Position numbers and translations under genes: made by a program
Shown here: piece by piece, positions 7,164-11,850 of the stretch
Position numbering within the stretch: the stretch's first letter is position 1
Layout of the letters: every line of letters starts with the position of its first letter
The notes under the pieces: generated by a model
What the model saw: the letters and a program-made list of their open reading frames with translations, nothing else
What the model was told of the DNA's origin: nothing
Databases searched by the model: none
NCBI GenBank assembly: GCA_025201865.1
Contig: MU602971.1
Coordinates: 1-11,850, forward strand
Reading direction: 5' to 3'
DNA length: 11,850 nt
From: Ramicandelaber brevisporus
Lineage: Eukaryota; Kickxellomycota; Ramicandelaberales; Ramicandelaberaceae

Positions 7164-8390
7164 TTACAAAAAATTAGAATACTGCCTCTCAATTGACGTG
7201 GCTATAATCCACATGAAAATGAGTACCATAAACAAACTGCAGAAGAAAATAAGGGATGTCCAAAAAACGACCCCAACTACTCCTATTGCCGAACTTTTGA
7301 TATACACTAACATATAGTATGGTATTCCATTCAGAGCTGCCAGTAAACAAGCAGTCCAAACGACCAATGGAGATTCCATGTTCAACATGGCTTTACCAAA
7401 TGAATCTTGCAATTTGCTCATGTAGGTTTCTGGTCGGTATCCACTAGGAGTTGCACGATTACGCATTGTTTCGAACAGAATCACCAAGTGTGGTTGAACC
7501 AATCCTTTGTTGCGCACAATCCGAGTTAAATTTGACGACGTGCTAAAGAGTATTATGCTAAATATAATCAGCATCCCATACTTGCTAAATTTACCCAAGG
7601 ACTCACCAATCGAACCATGAATATAGAAAGTCAGCGGAATAAAAATGGATGTGAACATACATAAAGCATAAGTGGCGACTCCAGGTAGCTGGTTGAGCAA
7701 TTGTTTGAATCCAAAAGCACGAATGAGTTGACTCTGACTCGCTAAAGTAGAATTACGGGAGGAGATGGTTCGTGGCTGCTGCTCATCATGTGCAGCGGTG
7801 GCAATCTGACTGCGAGAATCAAACAGCATGGTCCAAATGGTGCTTATAGCTGTCTTGAGCACCATAAGGTTACTATAATAACAAAGCACAAAGGCAAAGG
7901 GAAGTATGGTTACTCCCACTTGAAACGCTGTTGCAAACGGATTTCTACCTATGGCACCTCCAATTAATGCTCCAAAAAGCATTGGTACGTACATACACAA
8001 TGGGAATATTTGTAACACCGCCAAAACGTGATGGCACTGACGCTCGTAGAGTGTTGGATGACCTGTTGATGCTCCACTGCTGATGTCAAGCTTCTCAAAC
8101 AAAGCATCACCGTATCTGTCATATGCAGCACGTTTCTCCGGGTCGTACAGTGTTGAGAATGCAACAAACAGAGTGTTCAAATGCTCCTGATATCTGCTCT
8201 CACCCATGAGCTCGGTGAAACGGCGCACTGCTGCTTCTAGAATTTCATCCTGAGAGGCGTCCGGATCAGCACGAATATCGGCATAGAAGGTTGTTGTAAT
8301 CGGCGTGGCTGCTGGCGAGACTTCAGTCGACTGGAACTGTGATTCGACTTCAGCAGTTGAAACTCGTGTATATCGGGGAGGTGGTTGCAT
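7164..8390 (-). CDS. Multi-pass membrane protein with degenerate J-like domain
   Basis: A 408-residue protein. Residues 33-101 align with a J domain at both ends: T-F-Y-A-D-I-R-A-D-P-D-A-S-Q-D-E-I at the start (compare Y-x-x-L-x-V-x-x-x-A-S-x-x-E-I), and F-S-T-L-Y-D-P-E-K-R-A-A-Y-D-R-Y-G near 78-94 (compare A-Y-x-x-L-S-D-P-x-K-R-x-x-Y-D). The HPD tripeptide needed to stimulate Hsp70 ATPase is absent; the loop reads F-T-E-L-M-G-E-S instead. About six hydrophobic spans follow (near 122-145, 155-175, 237-257, 270-286, 341-361 and 366-398), ending in a short tail. Similar architectures are found in ER and other endomembrane J proteins, so membrane location is likely, but I do not recognise the exact family. 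The start at 8390 is preferred because the upstream in-frame ATG at 8492 adds 34 residues (F/L-rich, signal-like) that include a splice-acceptor-like sequence. The gene converges on PCF11. Confidence 0.72.
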   Translation of the reverse strand: MQPPPRYTRVSTAEVESQFQSTEVSPAATPITTTFYADIRADPDASQDEILEAAVRRFTELMGESRYQEHLNTLFVAFSTLYDPEKRAAYDRYGDALFEKLDISSGASTGHPTLYERQCHHVLAVLQIFPLCMYVPMLFGALIGGAIGRNPFATAFQVGVTILPFAFVLCYYSNLMVLKTAISTIWTMLFDSRSQIATAAHDEQQPRTISSRNSTLASQSQLIRAFGFKQLLNQLPGVATYALCMFTSIFIPLTFYIHGSIGESLGKFSKYGMLIIFSIILFSTSSNLTRIVRNKGLVQPHLVILFETMRNRATPSGYRPETYMSKLQDSFGKAMLNMESPLVVWTACLLAALNGIPYYMLVYIKSSAIGVVGVVFWTSLIFFCSLFMVLIFMWIIATSIERQYSNFL

Positions 8391-9209
8391 AGTTGTCAAA
8401 AGTATAGAATAAAAGTGAGGGTTGCTGTCTGCAAAAGAAGAGAACAGAGCAAAAAGGAAGAAGGGAAGAAAAGGGTTCACGCAAACATGCATACTGTTGA
8501 ATGGGCATAAAAAGCCTCGGAATTTTTTGTGAATAAAGAATCAAGCCACCAACTGTTCTGCCTGTCTCTTTTTTCGAGTTATTTTTGGACTACAGAGTTA
8601 AAATGAGGGGTATAAATGGATGTGTCAATAGTGGAACTACCAATTCTTTGTGATCAACACCACCTTTCATTGCTGATACACAAAGTTCGGAGGTCAAGCT
8701 GTCGATATTGCTACAACATGCCGGGGGTTGATGGAAGTGCCTCATACACACTTTTGTTGTCCAAGTTGAGCTTCGATCCTGAAAAATACTCAGGAGATGA
8801 ATATGTACCAGTTGCAATTCTTCAGGAGGTCGCAGCCTGCCTCCAACCATCTCGACGAAATGCACGCTCCTCTTGCGCTGCAACATTAATCTTTCCACGC
8901 ACTCTCTTAATCAAAACTATCATCGCCTGCTGATATCCACGACTGTCTGCAGTGCATTACTGTCATGTCGGAAACCGACCCACCGACCAAACATTCTCAC
9001 TTGGAGCGCGTAGCTGGTCATCCGAAGAACTGGCAGTCAGTTGCTGGGCTGGACTCCACGCGTTGTGTGGTCAACTCGTAGTCGTGTTTGCATCCAAGCG
9101 AGATCAGCACTCGCTATGCAGATGGGTTTGTTAATAAATTGCCTACCCCTCGATTTTGTATTCCTGCCCACTAGGCAGATCTCCAACATAAAAGTAAACA
9201 GAACAAACT
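8391..9209. other. Long intergenic region between divergent genes, no convincing gene
   Basis: About 820 bp separate the J-like gene (minus) and the F-box-like gene (plus), so promoters for both must lie here. Reading frames of about 100 codons exist on each strand (8616-8933 plus, 8590-8898 minus), but they overlap each other and neither resembles a known family. On the plus strand the frame containing 8965 is open from 8911 to 9174 except for one TAG at 9079-9081, and its conceptual product has ordinary, non-repetitive composition. It could be a small coding relic or chance. An AT-rich ATAAAAG at about 9188-9194 lies some 16-22 bp before the F-box-like start, which is close for a TATA box. 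Confidence 0.4.
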
Positions 9210-10787
9210 ATGCCGCCAAAACGACGCCGTACTATTGCTGCAGTATCCACGCTCTCCACTGCTCTGGACAGCCTGCGTGCCAAGATCCACCACTTTGCAG
9301 ACACTGCTGATGAAGAACAGCTGCGCGAGGTGGCTCAGCTGATTGACCACCTCAGCAGCCCCAACCGCAATCCGCTCCGCCTGCTGGATCTGCCATATGA
9401 GTTGCTGGAGTACACTGCAGAAAGATACTTTAACCGTAATGAGGCTGTACCAGTCTTGCCAGTGAATAGAGTGCTCAGTGAACTGTTTGCTAACAGCATC
9501 TGGAGATGTATTGAATCCACTGACATACCGGTTAGTGGCTACAACTTACCACACGATGCATTGATGAAGAATGTTCGACGCATCCGAGCTGTTAATCTGA
9601 GATCCATCAAGCCCGACTTCTTTGTGTCTGGCTTCTTTGCTTACGCGACGTCGATCACATTTCAAGTCGAAAGGGAGATGGAGACGATGTTCACACTCCA
9701 TCTGGAGCAGATGAAATATCTTCGCCGTGTGATTATCATTCTCAACAGCGAGTCGCATAATGTGATTAATGTAGTAACAAAATGGATTAATGATAGTCAT
9801 CGTAGCGGCCATGTTCAGCAGATTGTGATCGATGCGGCATACTATCCAATCAATCAGCGATCAATTCATGTGCTAACTTCGTTGATGGACATGATCAAGT
9901 TCAAGAAGCGCATTCGTCTCGATTGTGCACATCGGGAGCCATTCCCAAATAGCATCATTCAGTATATGCCAGTCACTCTTACCAAGCTGAACATAGCTGA
10001 AGCAATATCAATGAGCTGCTGTGGTGCGATCAACAAGCAGGTCTTTGGCACTGATCCAGACTCTGTCTTCGTACATCTACGCGTGCTCTCCGTCAAAGCG
10101 TGCTGCAGTAATTCTAGTCTCTACCATTTCCAATCGTTTGTCCCCGAGCGCTTTCCTGTCCTCAGGCGCCTTTCCATTCGTGTTCCAAGGCAAACCTGCA
10201 TTGAGACTATAGATACTCCACTTGTGACCATCTTCTCCAACAATCAATGGCTGTCTATCGCGGACTTCAAGCTTGTTGGCAATAGCACAAAGGCGCCGGG
10301 AATTGGCCAGCTGGCGTTTAAAGCTATGCCTGCTCTCCAAAAATGCACCTTTCAGTATATGGTTGGAATTGATACTCCATCTGGCCTGGACACACGTCTG
10401 ACCATCTCCGAGCTGTCTTTGACAAAAACGTTCCTTAAAATGAGCCGTCTTCGAGGCAATTTTGCGTGTCTTGTTCGTTTGGAGCTGAATGGTATGGAAA
10501 TTGACTTAGACTATCTGCAGCTAATGGCATCATGTAAGCGGCTTGTGGAAATCAAACTGATAGGTTGTGATATTGCGGAGGATATGCCTGAAACAGTGTC
10601 CGATTATCCGTGCAGCTCAGTTCGCAAGGTTGTGATCTCATATGACGATGCTGATGATTTTACGGACGACATAGCTCATATACTGCCTGCATTTCCAAAT
10701 ATTCGTGTCTTGGACTTGACCTATGTTCCTGAAGACAAACGAATGGACCTTGTCTTGAAGTGTCCATCCTTTAATATCATTACTTAA
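9210..10787 (+). CDS. F-box-like / leucine-rich-repeat-like protein
   Basis: A 525-residue soluble protein. A basic start (P-P-K-R-R-R, residues 2-7) and a helical stretch (13-50) precede an F-box-like motif at about 57-100: L-R-L-L-D-L-P-Y-E-L-L-E, then V-L-P-V-N-R-V-L-S-E-L-F and S-I-W-R-C-I. In the family, an F-box binds Skp1 and links a substrate-recognition region to an SCF ubiquitin ligase. The rest (about 120-520) has irregular leucine-rich-repeat-like phrases such as L-R-V-L-S-V, L-R-R-L-S-I, L-V-R-L-E-L-N-G and I-R-V-L-D-L-T, consistent with a curved LRR substrate domain. Repeat borders are too degenerate to mark by eye. Substrates cannot be inferred. F-box-like families of this sort are often expanded in fungal genomes. 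The ATG at 9210 is the first in frame and directly precedes the basic segment. The Skp1 role is inferred from a weak motif. Confidence 0.7.
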   Translation: MPPKRRRTIAAVSTLSTALDSLRAKIHHFADTADEEQLREVAQLIDHLSSPNRNPLRLLDLPYELLEYTAERYFNRNEAVPVLPVNRVLSELFANSIWRCIESTDIPVSGYNLPHDALMKNVRRIRAVNLRSIKPDFFVSGFFAYATSITFQVEREMETMFTLHLEQMKYLRRVIIILNSESHNVINVVTKWINDSHRSGHVQQIVIDAAYYPINQRSIHVLTSLMDMIKFKKRIRLDCAHREPFPNSIIQYMPVTLTKLNIAEAISMSCCGAINKQVFGTDPDSVFVHLRVLSVKACCSNSSLYHFQSFVPERFPVLRRLSIRVPRQTCIETIDTPLVTIFSNNQWLSIADFKLVGNSTKAPGIGQLAFKAMPALQKCTFQYMVGIDTPSGLDTRLTISELSLTKTFLKMSRLRGNFACLVRLELNGMEIDLDYLQLMASCKRLVEIKLIGCDIAEDMPETVSDYPCSSVRKVVISYDDADDFTDDIAHILPAFPNIRVLDLTYVPEDKRMDLVLKCPSFNIIT

Positions 10788-11001
10788 ACCATACTATTTT
10801 ATTTAACTATTTGTAAACGACGATGATAGCGATGGCAATCATCTACAAGAGGAAATTGATAGCAACGTTAATCACAATCCAACCTTGAATGCTCTACGAT
10901 GAATGTCCGAGTTCTACATTCGTCTCATAAGCTGCTGAGCATACACTAAAAAAATGCCCATTAAAAGTGACTTAGAAGGCTACATTGGAGGGGGTGGTAG
11001 A
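10788..11001. other. Convergent 3' intergenic region, no gene seen
   Basis: A 214-bp gap between the facing stop codons of the F-box-like gene and the carboxypeptidase gene. It contains an A run at about 10949-10955 and no reading frame or structured element that I can support. Confidence 0.55.
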
Positions 11002-11850
11002 TTAAGGAATGGGATTCTGCGAGGAAGTGTCCATGGTCAATCCATTGTATCCGGTAACAGTGTATGATCCGGACACAACATTGCCCTTCAGCCACTCCTG
11101 AATCAAAGCCTGTGCACGCTCAGGCTGATTCTCCGGCATCATATGTCCAGCTTCATACACCGTCACAAATGCAAAGTTCTGGTATGCCCACGACTGACCG
11201 GCTGCCTGGCCATTCACCGTCCACGCGTTGGTTGGTGCCGCATTGAATCCACTCTTACCTGGCCAGGTCAGCGCAAACGCAGCCGCCTTGTTGCCAATAG
11301 CGTTGCAAATGTAATCAGCATCGCCAGCGTAGAGGAGAACGCGGACGTTCTTGGCAAGGATCTGAGGGATGAGAGTGTGGTACGGACGCATCCAGTCCCC
11401 AGAGTTGACGTAGTTGGAGTAGACAGAGTTGGAGCATTGAGTGTAGGTGGCGCTGCCGACACCGAGAGCAGTGCGAACATAGGACTGCTGGAGATAGGAC
11501 TCGTAGTCGCCGCGGTACGGGTCGTCTTGCTGCGGAACACGAACATCGTACATGCCGGCTGGAGAGATATCAACACCAAGGATGCCATTGTTGCAGGAGC
11601 TGGTGGCACGCGAGCAGGTGGTGTTACTAGACGGGTTGTTGTAGCACTGCTGGATGAGTGGGCCGCAGGTGTTGGTGTAGTAACGGTCAATCGAGGCACA
11701 CTGAGAAGTAGACAGAATCGGTGGATACGGGGAGCGGCAAGCCTGGGCAGAGTAGTACTTGTACTGAGTGAGTGGATCCCACAGCGAGTTGCCCATGGCG
11801 ATCGACTTGAGATTGACCTTGACGATACCACTGCCAGTCTGGTTCAGAAC
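11002..11850 (-). CDS. Serine carboxypeptidase, carboxypeptidase Y-like (C-terminal part, cut by window edge)
   Basis: Peptidase family S10. The frame is open to the right edge, so only the last 282 residues are visible; the signal peptide, propeptide and catalytic serine lie outside. An ATG at 11796 is internal, because conserved family sequence (V-N-L-K-S-I-A-M-G-N-S-L-W-D-P-L-T-Q-Y) runs straight across it. The catalytic Asp is D179 of the fragment (codon 11314-11316) in Y-A-G-D-A-D-Y-I-C-N, and the catalytic His is H236 (codon 11143-11145) in G-H-M-M-P-E-N-Q-P. The Cys three residues after the Asp matches the single free cysteine of yeast CPY. Six closely spaced cysteines near fragment residues 38-86 match three CPY disulfides, and an N-T-T sequon is present. 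A 20-odd-residue tail follows the usual end (I-Q-E-W-L-K-G). Expected role: removal of C-terminal residues in the vacuole or outside the cell. Carboxypeptidase Y-like is clear; the exact orthologue is not. Confidence 0.92.
   Translation of the reverse strand, partial: VLNQTGSGIVKVNLKSIAMGNSLWDPLTQYKYYSAQACRSPYPPILSTSQCASIDRYYTNTCGPLIQQCYNNPSSNTTCSRATSSCNNGILGVDISPAGMYDVRVPQQDDPYRGDYESYLQQSYVRTALGVGSATYTQCSNSVYSNYVNSGDWMRPYHTLIPQILAKNVRVLLYAGDADYICNAIGNKAAAFALTWPGKSGFNAAPTNAWTVNGQAAGQSWAYQNFAFVTVYEAGHMMPENQPERAQALIQEWLKGNVVSGSYTVTGYNGLTMDTSSQNPIP

Noticed and set aside
8590-8933. Two overlapping reading frames of about 100 codons, one on each strand
   Set aside because: Neither product resembles a known family, and they exclude each other. 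The region is better read as promoter or decayed sequence.
11268-11831. A 187-codon minus-strand reading frame overlapping the carboxypeptidase
   Set aside because: It is in a different frame from the conserved peptidase, which has the catalytic Asp and His, and its product is Ser/Thr/Arg-rich shadow sequence.
1-11850. Mobile elements, CRISPR arrays, viral or horizontally acquired blocks
   Set aside because: No transposase, integrase, terminal inverted repeats, regular spacer arrays or viral genes were seen. Base use looks even across the genes by eye.

Overview
This window looks like nuclear DNA of an intron-poor fungus. It holds seven genes. Six are complete, each open over its whole length with no intron needed, and one runs off the right edge. 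The protein types are eukaryotic and mostly fungal: a DHA2-type MFS transporter, the mRNA 3'-end factor Pcf11, a securin-like protein, a vacuolar-type carboxypeptidase Y, and an F-box/LRR-like protein. Compact intronless genes plus this style of F-box-like protein suggest an early-diverging lineage such as Kickxellomycotina (Coemansia and relatives). That placement is an inference from style, not from a search.

Layout, left to right. Bases 1-363 are a promoter region. A PLP-dependent Cys/Met (transsulfuration-type) enzyme lies at 364-1599 (+). It converges, with only 52 bp between stop codons, on an MFS transporter at 1652-3400 (-). Bases 3401-3713 hold the transporter's promoter, including a CTCA tetranucleotide repeat. 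A probable securin lies at 3714-4661 (-). It is divergent from PCF11 (4863-6851, +) across about 200 bp rich in poly(dA:dT). PCF11 converges on a multi-pass membrane protein with a degenerate J-like domain (7164-8390, -). A stretch of about 820 bp (8391-9209) without a convincing gene follows. An F-box/LRR-like protein lies at 9210-10787 (+). It converges on the C-terminal part of a carboxypeptidase Y-like serine carboxypeptidase (11002-11850, -, cut by the window edge).

The genes do not form a pathway or cluster; this is ordinary eukaryotic gene order. The most notable observation is the protein at 3714-4661. Almost all of it is low-complexity and easily labelled hypothetical, but it carries the acidic E-I-E-Y-M-x-P-P signature of fungal securins (separase inhibitors), an N-terminal RTVL destruction box, two full CDK consensus sites and a basic C-terminus. 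Other points of interest are a Pcf11 CTD-interaction domain in which the usual D-S-I contact triplet reads H-N-I, a J-like membrane protein with no HPD motif, and a carboxypeptidase that keeps most of the yeast CPY cysteine pattern but lacks one disulfide pair.
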